NCBI GenBank assembly: GCA_026786045.1
Contig: JAJAYV010000213.1
Location: 1-6,358, forward strand
Reading direction: 5' to 3'
DNA length: 6,358 nucleotides
Source of the DNA: Frankiaceae bacterium
Lineage (GTDB): Bacteria; Actinomycetota; Actinomycetes; Mycobacteriales; SCTD01
Numbering within the stretch: position 1 is the stretch's first letter; each line of letters opens with the position of its first letter. Below, in pieces: positions 1 to 6,358 of the stretch. A model generated the notes under the pieces. The model was given only the letters and a program-made list of their open reading frames with translations, did no database searches and was not told the DNA's origin. The translations under genes were made by a program, and so were the position numbers.

Positions 1-144
1 CGGGTCGGCGGGCGCGGCCGGCGGGGACGCCCGACCCTCCCCGCTGCCGGCCCTGCTGCCGCTCCTGCTGCCGGTCCCCCGGCCGCCCCCGCCGCGCCCC
101 CCGGAGGAGGCGCGGGCCGAGGACGGCCGGGAGCCGAATGCCAT
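1..144 (-). CDS. recX: Probable N-terminal fragment of RecX (RecA regulator), cut by the window edge
   Basis: An open frame starts with ATG at 144, 14 bases after the recA stop, and runs 48 codons off the left edge. The visible residues are low complexity, rich in Gly, Arg and Ser (start MAFGSRPSSARASS), with no recognisable RecX domain yet. Nearly every codon ends in G or C, as in the neighbouring genes. The recX call rests mainly on position: recX commonly follows recA directly in actinobacteria, and actinobacterial RecX proteins often have a disordered N-terminal extension before the helical repeats. RecX binds RecA filaments and limits their activity. There is no clear Shine-Dalgarno sequence before the ATG, so translation may be coupled to recA or the true start may lie outside the window. 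The G-rich character could also reflect poor sequence at the contig end. Confidence 0.4.
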   Translation of the reverse strand, partial: MAFGSRPSSARASSGGRGGGGRGTGSRSGSRAGSGEGRASPPAAPADP

Positions 145-158
145 CGGGGTCGGCCGGG

Positions 159-2516
<2,358 letters not shown>

Positions 2517-2521
2517 GTCGT

Positions 2522-2527
2522 TCTCCT
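2522..2527 (-). promoter_or_regulatory. recA ribosome binding site
   Basis: AGGAGA on the minus strand lies five bases before the ATG at 2516. It is a strong Shine-Dalgarno match and fixes the recA start. Confidence 0.85.
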
Positions 2528-2572
2528 GTGGTCGACGAGCTCGACGCTCGCGCTGCGGTCCGATCGGCGGTG

Positions 2573-2595
2573 ACGCTAGGAGCGGCCTCCGACAG
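2573..2595 (-). promoter_or_regulatory. RecA-NDp / PafBC-type DNA-damage promoter of recA
   Basis: Read on the minus strand, CTGTCGGAG is followed by an 8-base spacer and TAGCGT. The known LexA-independent DNA-damage promoter of actinobacteria (RecA-NDp, activated by PafBC) is TTGTCRGTG, about 8 bases, then TANNNT. Seven of the nine bases of the upstream element match, and the -10 element and spacing fit. The start of transcription would be near 2566, giving a leader of about 50 bases before recA. In mycobacteria this promoter type drives most damage-induced recA expression. Confidence 0.7.
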
Positions 2596-2639
2596 TCTGC
2601 GGAGGTGCGGGCCGCTCTGTGGACACCCGGACGGGAAGG

Positions 2640-2645
2640 ACGCTA
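2640..2645 (-). promoter_or_regulatory. Candidate -10 element of a LexA-controlled recA promoter
   Basis: TAGCGT on the minus strand lies two bases downstream of the LexA box. It is identical to the -10 hexamer of the promoter closer to recA. LexA bound just upstream would block polymerase. No good -35 match is seen, so this element is tentative. Confidence 0.4.
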
Positions 2646-2647
2646 GC

Positions 2648-2663
2648 CCGAACACCTGTTCGA
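2648..2663 (-). promoter_or_regulatory. LexA (SOS) box
   Basis: On the minus strand the 16-mer is TCGAACAGGTGTTCGG. The actinobacterial and mycobacterial SOS consensus, TCGAACRBRTGTTCGA, is matched at every position except the last. It lies between the DUF3046 stop and the recA start, about 130 bases before the recA ATG. LexA bound here should repress the distal recA promoter until RecA filaments trigger LexA cleavage. Confidence 0.9.
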
Positions 2664-2682
2664 CGGCCCGCGACACGCCGGA

Positions 2683-2877
2683 CTAGCGCTCCGAGGCCGG
2701 CAGCTGCTCGGCGTCGCACACCGCGCGCCAGACGGCCTTGACGTCGTCGCCGTCGGCCAACGCCCGCTCGACCGTCCGGCCACCCAGGGTCGAGAGCACC
2801 TGGTCGGCCGCGTAGGACCGGGCGTAGGCCGCGCCGAAGCGCGTCTCCATCCGCCGCCAGAACTCGGTGATGCGCAC
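2683..2877 (-). CDS. DUF3046 family small protein
   Basis: This is a 64-residue protein of unknown function, starting MRITEFWRRMETRFG and continuing with YARSYAADQVLSTLGGRTVERALADG and WRAVCDAE. This is the full length and pattern of DUF3046, a small actinobacterial family that typically sits just upstream of recA. It has no signal peptide, membrane segment or catalytic motif that I recognise; it looks like a small soluble helical protein. The start is GTG at 2877. It is favoured over the internal ATG ten codons in because the conserved N-terminal residues precede that ATG. No Shine-Dalgarno sequence is visible, and a -10-like hexamer ends six bases before the GTG, so the transcript may be leaderless. 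It is in the same orientation as recA, with a 166-base gap holding the recA promoters, so recA may also receive read-through. Confidence 0.88.
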   Translation of the reverse strand: MRITEFWRRMETRFGAAYARSYAADQVLSTLGGRTVERALADGDDVKAVWRAVCDAEQLPASER

Positions 2878-2883
2878 CGGGAC

Positions 2884-2889
2884 ACGATA
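2884..2889 (-). promoter_or_regulatory. Candidate -10 element for a leaderless DUF3046 transcript
   Basis: TATCGT on the minus strand ends six bases before the GTG start at 2877, which would place transcription initiation at or next to the start codon. No convincing -35 element is found at 16-18 bases. Absence of a Shine-Dalgarno sequence supports leaderless translation. Confidence 0.4.
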
Positions 2890-2921
2890 GGCAGAGACGT
2901 GGTGTCGAGATCGTCTAGATC

Positions 2922-2938
2922 TGCCCCGGTACGGGGCA
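2922..2938. promoter_or_regulatory. Palindrome in the divergent promoter region, possible operator
   Basis: TGCCCCG, the spacer GTA, then CGGGGCA form a perfect 7-base inverted repeat. It ends four bases before the candidate -35 of the ABC transporter operon and lies about 45 bases upstream of DUF3046. A dimeric regulator could bind here. It has no T run, so it is not an obvious terminator. The regulator is unknown. Confidence 0.4.
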
Positions 2939-2942
2939 CGGT

Positions 2943-2971
2943 TTGGTACCCGCGCACCTGCCCCCTACGGT
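2943..2971 (+). promoter_or_regulatory. Candidate promoter for the ABC transporter operon, probably leaderless
   Basis: TTGGTA (2943-2948), a 17-base spacer and TACGGT (2966-2971) match sigma-70/HrdB-type elements at 4 of 6 and 4 of 6 positions. The -10 ends six bases before the ATG at 2978, so transcription would begin at about the A of the start codon. There is no Shine-Dalgarno sequence before this ATG, consistent with a leaderless mRNA, which is common in actinobacteria. Confidence 0.55.
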
Positions 2972-2977
2972 CGAAGC

Positions 2978-3889
2978 ATGGCGACGACCCTTCTGCTGGA
3001 TGGGCTGACGAAGCGCTTCGGGAGCACCGTGGCGGTCGACGACCTCACCGCCACGGTGCGTCCAGGGCGGGTCACCGGCTTCCTCGGCCCGAACGGCGCG
3101 GGCAAGACCACGACCCTGCGGATGCTGCTCGGACTCGTGCGTCCCACGTCCGGCACCGCGACCTTCGACGGACGCGCGTACGAGGACCTCGCGGCGCCGA
3201 CCCGGGAGGTGGGCACCCTGCTGGAGGCGACCGGCTTCCACCCCGGCCGGCGGGCGCGCGACCACCTGCGCGTGCTGGCCGCGGCCGCCGACCTGCCCCG
3301 GCGTCGCGTCGAGGAGGTCTTGGCGCAGGTCGGCCTGGTCGACGCGGCCGACCGCAAGACCGGCGGCTACTCGCTCGGCATGCGGCAGCGGCTGGGGCTG
3401 GCCGCCGCGCTGCTCGGCGACCCGCCAGTGCTGGTGCTCGACGAGCCGGCCAACGGACTGGACCCGCAGGGCATCCGCTGGCTGCGCAGCTTCCTGCGCT
3501 CGCTCGCCGAGGAGGGCCGCACCGTGCTGGTGTCCAGCCACGTCCTGCCCGAGGTCGAGCAGACCGCCGACGACGTGCTGGTGCTGTCGAAGGGGCGGCT
3601 GGTGCGGTCCGGGACGCTGGCCGAGCTGCGCTCCGCCGCGCGCGGCGGCACTGCCGTTCGTACCCCCGACCCGGCGCGGTTGCGGGCGGCGCTGGAGGCC
3701 GCCGGCAGCTCGGCCACCGACGCCGGCCCGGACGAGCTGCACGTCCCGCTGGCACCTGAACGGGTCGGCGAGCTGGCCGCCCAGGCCGGGGTCGTCCTGC
3801 ACCGGCTGGCACCGGCAGCGGGCGGGCTCGAGCAGGTCTTCCTCGACCTGACCGCCGATGCCGCCCCGAGCGACGGAGCGGCCGCATGA
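2978..3889 (+). CDS. ABC-2 type exporter, ATP-binding protein
   Basis: This 303-residue cytoplasmic ATPase subunit should power the membrane protein encoded immediately downstream. In order: Walker A GPNGAGKTT at 37-45, the Q-loop region at about 79-86 with Glu (TLLEATGF) where many families have Gln, the signature YSLGMRQRLG at 131-140, Walker B VLVLDEP at 151-157, the D-loop NGLDP at 159-163, and the switch His188 in VSSH. The ATPase core ends near residue 220. A tail of about 80 residues, rich in Ala and Gly, ends with the QVFLDLT element typical of the CcmA/BcrA-like drug and antibiotic export ATPases. All catalytic residues are present, and the Glu at the Q-loop position is common in this subfamily. 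The substrate cannot be told from sequence; relatives export peptides or antibiotics, or are orphan transporters. The 3' end overlaps the permease start by four bases (ATGA), which indicates translational coupling. Confidence 0.95.
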   Translation: MATTLLLDGLTKRFGSTVAVDDLTATVRPGRVTGFLGPNGAGKTTTLRMLLGLVRPTSGTATFDGRAYEDLAAPTREVGTLLEATGFHPGRRARDHLRVLAAAADLPRRRVEEVLAQVGLVDAADRKTGGYSLGMRQRLGLAAALLGDPPVLVLDEPANGLDPQGIRWLRSFLRSLAEEGRTVLVSSHVLPEVEQTADDVLVLSKGRLVRSGTLAELRSAARGGTAVRTPDPARLRAALEAAGSSATDAGPDELHVPLAPERVGELAAQAGVVLHRLAPAAGGLEQVFLDLTADAAPSDGAAA

Positions 3890-4644
3890 GGGCGCTGGTC
3901 CGGGCCGAGGTGCTGAAGCTGCGCACCGTCGCCCTGCCGCTCTGGCTGCTCCTGACGACCCTCGCGCTGGTCCTGCTCGGTGTGCTGGCCACCATCCTCA
4001 CCGCCGGGCTCGAGGGCGCACCCCTGCAGCGCGACGACCCGCAGCTGCTCGCCCGCGCCGTCGCCAGCGCGAGCGGCGGCAACGTCGTCGTGCTGGTGCT
4101 CGGGATCCTCGCCCTCACCCAGGAGTTCCGCTTCGGCACGGCGACCCCGTCCTTCCTTGTCACCCCCCGGCGGGGCAGGGTGCTCGGAGCCAAGCTGATC
4201 GCCGTCTCCGGGCTGGGCCTGGTCTTCGCCGTCGCGTCGGTGGTCGTCGCGCTGGTGGCGAGCCTGGCCCTGCTGACCGCCCGCGGTGACAGCACGAGCT
4301 GGGACAGCGTCGGCGAGGTGCTGCTGGGCGTCGTGCTCGTGATGGTGCTCTACGGACCGATCGGGGTCGCGGTGGGCGCGCTCGTGCGCAACCAGATCGC
4401 TGCCGTGGTCGGCGCCCTGGCCTGGACCTTCATCGTCGAGCAGCTGCTCGTGGCCCTGCTCCCGTCGGTGGGGCAGTGGACGCCCGGCGGCGCCACGGCG
4501 GCCGTCCTGCAGCTCGGCGACCTCGCGACGGCCGGTGGGGAGGACCTGCTGCCGGTGTGGGCCGGCGCGCTGCTGCTCGTGGCGTACGCCGTCGTGCTGT
4601 CGGTGCTGGCCGCCCGGCTGACGCTGCGTCGCGACCTCACCTGA
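3886..4644 (+). CDS. ABC-2 type exporter, membrane permease
   Basis: This 252-residue membrane protein has about six hydrophobic segments, at roughly 17-40, 65-79, 104-131, 145-167, 171-192 and 222-244. After the second segment comes QEFRFGTATPSFLVTPRRGRVLGAK (residues 79-103). This loop is characteristic of ABC-2 type permeases of the actinobacterial ABC-2/BcrB-like group and probably forms the coupling region to the ATPase. The N-terminus is short and cytoplasmic (MRALVRAEVLKLRT), with the E-x-x-K-L-R-T pattern common in this family. The ATG at 3886 overlaps the ATPase stop, so the two genes are co-translated and probably form a dimer-of-dimers exporter. The substrate is unknown. The protein is full length and shows no damage. 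Confidence 0.92.
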   Translation: MRALVRAEVLKLRTVALPLWLLLTTLALVLLGVLATILTAGLEGAPLQRDDPQLLARAVASASGGNVVVLVLGILALTQEFRFGTATPSFLVTPRRGRVLGAKLIAVSGLGLVFAVASVVVALVASLALLTARGDSTSWDSVGEVLLGVVLVMVLYGPIGVAVGALVRNQIAAVVGALAWTFIVEQLLVALLPSVGQWTPGGATAAVLQLGDLATAGGEDLLPVWAGALLLVAYAVVLSVLAARLTLRRDLT

Positions 4645-4665
4645 GTGGCCGACCGGCCGGGGGGC

Positions 4666-4671
4666 AAGGAG
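4666..4671 (+). promoter_or_regulatory. Ribosome binding site deciding the GNAT start
   Basis: AAGGAG lies six bases before the ATG at 4678. It favours that ATG over the in-frame GTG at 4645, which directly abuts the permease stop and has no such site. Confidence 0.75.
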
Positions 4672-4677
4672 CTCATC

Positions 4678-4932
4678 ATGAGCGTCGACGTGGTGCACCG
4701 CCCCGAGCAGTCCCGCTTAGAGGCGCAGGTCGAGGGCGAGACGGCCTTCCTGTCCTACGAGCGCGAGGGCGACGCCGTCGTCATGACCCACACCGTCGTC
4801 CCGCCGGAGATCGGCGGGCGTGGCGTCGCCGGCGCGCTGGCGGGCGCGGCCGTCGGCTGGGCGCGCGAGCAGGGCCTGGAGGTGGACCCCCAGTGCTCCT
4901 ACGTCCGCTCCTGGCTGAGCAAGCAGGGGTGA
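4678..4932 (+). CDS. Small GNAT-like N-acetyltransferase, YjdJ type
   Basis: This 84-residue protein starts MSVDVVHRPEQSRLEAQVEG. It has the compact layout of the YjdJ/COG2388 acetyltransferase-like family. A short beta region (TAFLSYEREGDAVVMTHTVVPPEIGGRG) leads into an acetyl-CoA-binding loop of the Q/R-x-x-G-x-G/A kind (IGGRGVAGAL, about residues 43-52), followed by a helix and CSYVRSWLSKQG at the end. The Cys near the C-terminus is a common family feature. These proteins bind acetyl-CoA, but their physiological acceptor is unsettled. The ATG is chosen because of the strong upstream AAGGAG. An upstream GTG would add 11 residues, and that alternative is less likely. The gene is 33 bases after the permease stop and 19 bases before lhr, all in one direction, so they may share a transcript. 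Confidence 0.87.
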   Translation: MSVDVVHRPEQSRLEAQVEGETAFLSYEREGDAVVMTHTVVPPEIGGRGVAGALAGAAVGWAREQGLEVDPQCSYVRSWLSKQG

Positions 4933-4951
4933 GCGGGCGCAGGATGGACCG

Positions 4952-5959
4952 GTGACCGCGCTCGACCGCTTCTCCCCCGCGACCCGGGCCTGGTTCACCG
5001 GCGCGTTCGAGGCGCCCACCCCGGCCCAGGAGGGCGCGTGGGACGCCATCTCCAGCGGCCGCGACACCCTGGTCGTCGCCCCGACCGGCAGCGGCAAGAC
5101 CCTGTCGGCCTTCCTCTGGTCGCTCGACCGGCTGGCGTCCACACCGATTCCCGAGGAGCCTCGGCACCGCTGCCGGGTGCTCTACGTCAGCCCGCTCAAG
5201 GCGTTGGCCGTCGACGTGGAGCGCAACCTGCGAGCGCCCCTGACCGGCATCCGGCAGGCCGCGCAGCGGCTCGACCTCCCGGTCCCGGACATCGCCGTCG
5301 GCATCCGCTCCGGCGACACCCCCGCCGACGAGCGGCGCCGCTTCAACAAGGTCCCGCCGGACGTCTTCATCACCACGCCGGAGTCGTTGTTCCTCGTGCT
5401 GACCTCCGCTGCGCGCGACTCGCTGCGCGGTGTCGAGACGGTCATCGTGGACGAGGTCCACGCGGTGTCCGGCAGCAAGCGCGGCGCCCACCTCGCGCTG
5501 TCCCTGGAGCGCCTCGACGAGCTGCTCGACAAGCCTGCGCAGCGGATCGGACTGTCGGCCACGGTGCGCCCGGTCGACGAGGTGGCGCGCTTCCTCGGCG
5601 GCACCCGCGAGGTCGTCGTCGTGCAACCGCCGAGCACCAAGACCATCGAGGTGCAGGTCGTCGTGCCCGTCGAGGACATGTCCGCGCTGGGCGAGCAGAC
5701 CGGACCGGTCCGCGGCGGCTCGGCCGCCGGAGCCGCTCCTGCCGCGTCGATCTGGCCGGCCATCGAGGAGCGCATCGTCGACCTCGTCGCGTCGCACCGG
5801 GCCACCATCGTCTTCAGCAACAGCCGCCGACAGGCCGAGCGGCTCACCAGCCGGCTCAACGAGATCGCCACCGAGCGGTCGTACGGCACACCCGACGCCC
5901 TCGTGCCGGAGGCACGCCTCGAGGGACAGCCCGAGCCGCTCGACGCCGACCGTCCGGAC
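4952..5959 (+). CDS. lhr: Lhr-type superfamily 2 DNA helicase, N-terminal part only
   Basis: Lhr is a large DNA-dependent ATPase and 3'-to-5' helicase (about 1500 residues in mycobacteria) linked to DNA repair. Only the first 336 residues are credible here. Visible parts are a Q-like N-terminal region (FEAPTPAQEGAWDAI), motif I APTGSGKT at 43-50, motif Ia YVSPLKALAVDVERNL at about 78-93, motif Ib TTPESLFLVLTS at 141-152, motif II DEVH at 167-170, motif III SAT at 202-204 and motif IV TIVFSNSRRQAERL at about 285-298. The start is GTG at 4952 with AGGA seven bases upstream; the nearby ATG at 4944 is out of frame and hits a stop at once. The frame stays open to the window end, but everything after 5959 is homopolymer and fold-back sequence. 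The gene is therefore broken by the assembly, with no sign that it is truncated in the cell. As I recall, lhr is also near recA in Streptomyces, which fits this context. Confidence 0.93.
5501..5829 (+). repeat. Left arm of a 329-base inverted repeat (genuine lhr copy)
   Basis: This segment encodes Lhr residues 184-293. It pairs with the reverse complement of 6030-6358 base by base, with position x matching 11859 minus x. Seven mismatches are seen, about 98% identity. This arm is the one in continuous reading frame with the helicase, so it is the true copy. Confidence 0.95.
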
Positions 5960-6029
5960 GGGGGGGGGGGGGGGGGGGCGGGGGGGGGGGGGGGGGGGCC
6001 GGGCCCCGCCCCCCCGCCGCGGGGCGGGG
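5960..6029. other. Homopolymer G/C tract, probable low-quality sequence
   Basis: Nineteen Gs, one C and nineteen more Gs (5960-5998) are followed by further runs of G and C up to 6029. The tract replaces the expected continuation of the lhr coding region after motif IV. Poly-G of this kind is typical of dark-cycle base calls from two-colour sequencing chemistry. I do not read it as real coding sequence. Confidence 0.85.
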
Positions 6030-6358
6030 CGGCGGCTGTTGCTGCAGACGATGGGGGCCGGGTGCGACGCGCCGAGGTCGACGATGCGCTCCTCGATGGC
6101 CGGCCAGATCGACGCGGCAGGAGCGGCTCCGGCGGCCGACCCGCCGCGGACCGGTCCGGTCTGCTCGCCCAGCGCGGACATGTCCTCGACGGGCACGACG
6201 ACCTGCACCTCGATGGTCTTGGTGCTCCGCGGTTGCACGACGACGACCTCGCGGGTGCCACCGAGGAAGCGCGCCACCTCGTCGACCGGGCGCACCGTGG
6301 CCGACAGTCCGATCCGCTGCGCGGGCTTGTCGAGCAGCTCGTCGAGGCGCTCCAGGGA
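6030..6358 (-). repeat. Right arm of inverted repeat: fold-back copy of lhr
   Basis: Read on the minus strand this repeats the code for Lhr residues 184-293. It mismatches the left arm at 6045, 6055, 6060 and 6072, and at 6140, 6228 and 6323. The four mismatches nearest the G tract are all to G or C in this arm, as expected for decaying read quality. The copy runs to the window edge and has no start or stop of its own. It is most simply a chimeric join of a read to its mate or to its own complement, not a second gene. Confidence 0.85.

Noticed and set aside
2643..2957. 104-codon minus-strand frame overlapping DUF3046
   Set aside because: It is in a different frame from the conserved DUF3046 protein, Arg/Ser/Pro-rich, runs through the divergent promoter region and shows no family features.
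4645..4677. GTG at 4645 as start of the GNAT gene
   Set aside because: It immediately follows the permease stop and has no ribosome binding site of its own. The ATG at 4678 has AAGGAG at good spacing and starts the family-like sequence.
3072..4698. Two long minus-strand frames (3072-4295 and 3367-4698) opposite the ABC transporter genes
   Set aside because: They are low-complexity Arg/Pro/Ala/Gln translations without motifs, antisense to two full-length, motif-bearing genes.
5960..5998. G-quadruplex or phase-variable poly-G tract in lhr
   Set aside because: Two runs of exactly 19 Gs beside a fold-back copy, replacing conserved helicase sequence, are better explained by base-calling failure than by biology.
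4781..6295. 504-codon minus-strand frame starting MRPVDEVARFLGG
   Set aside because: Its first 90 or so residues are Lhr sequence only because they lie in the fold-back copy. It then runs through the poly-G tract and continues antisense to the true lhr and GNAT genes. It is an artefact plus shadow.

Overview
The window is very GC-rich throughout, uses GTG as well as ATG starts, carries an actinobacterial-type LexA box and contains a DUF3046 gene. It therefore comes from a high-GC actinomycete, probably a draft or metagenome contig because the right end is damaged. I cannot name the genus.

The left half, on the minus strand, is a recombination and SOS locus. From upstream to downstream it holds a small DUF3046 gene (2683-2877), recA (159-2516), and what is probably the first 48 codons of recX (1-144), running off the window. 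recA is interrupted by a 432-residue LAGLIDADG homing-endonuclease intein (1005-2300). The intein sits exactly between the P-loop lysine and threonine (K72/T73 in the mature 353-residue RecA), so RecA should not bind ATP normally until it splices. Between DUF3046 and recA lie a near-perfect LexA box (2648-2663) and, closer to the start, a RecA-NDp/PafBC-type promoter (2573-2595). This suggests dual DNA-damage control. Part of the C-extein (576-713) has much lower GC and quite different codon choice from the rest. It covers the L2 DNA-binding loop and a second, empty, site known to hold inteins in mycobacterial RecA.

The right half, on the plus strand, starts from a 100-base divergent spacer with candidate leaderless promoters and a short palindrome. 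A two-gene ABC-2 type exporter follows: ATPase 2978-3889 and a six-helix permease 3886-4644 with a 4-base overlap. Next are a small YjdJ-type GNAT protein (4678-4932) and the first 336 residues of an Lhr-type superfamily 2 helicase (from 4952).

After 5959 the sequence is not credible genome. It collapses into two 19-base G runs and other G/C homopolymers (5960-6029). It then continues as a 329-base inverted copy of the lhr segment 5501-5829, with seven mismatches. This fold-back looks like a sequencing or assembly artefact. No RNA genes, CRISPR arrays, insertion sequences or convincing terminators were seen. I found no wholly new system; the points worth following are the P-loop intein and the odd codon patch in recA.
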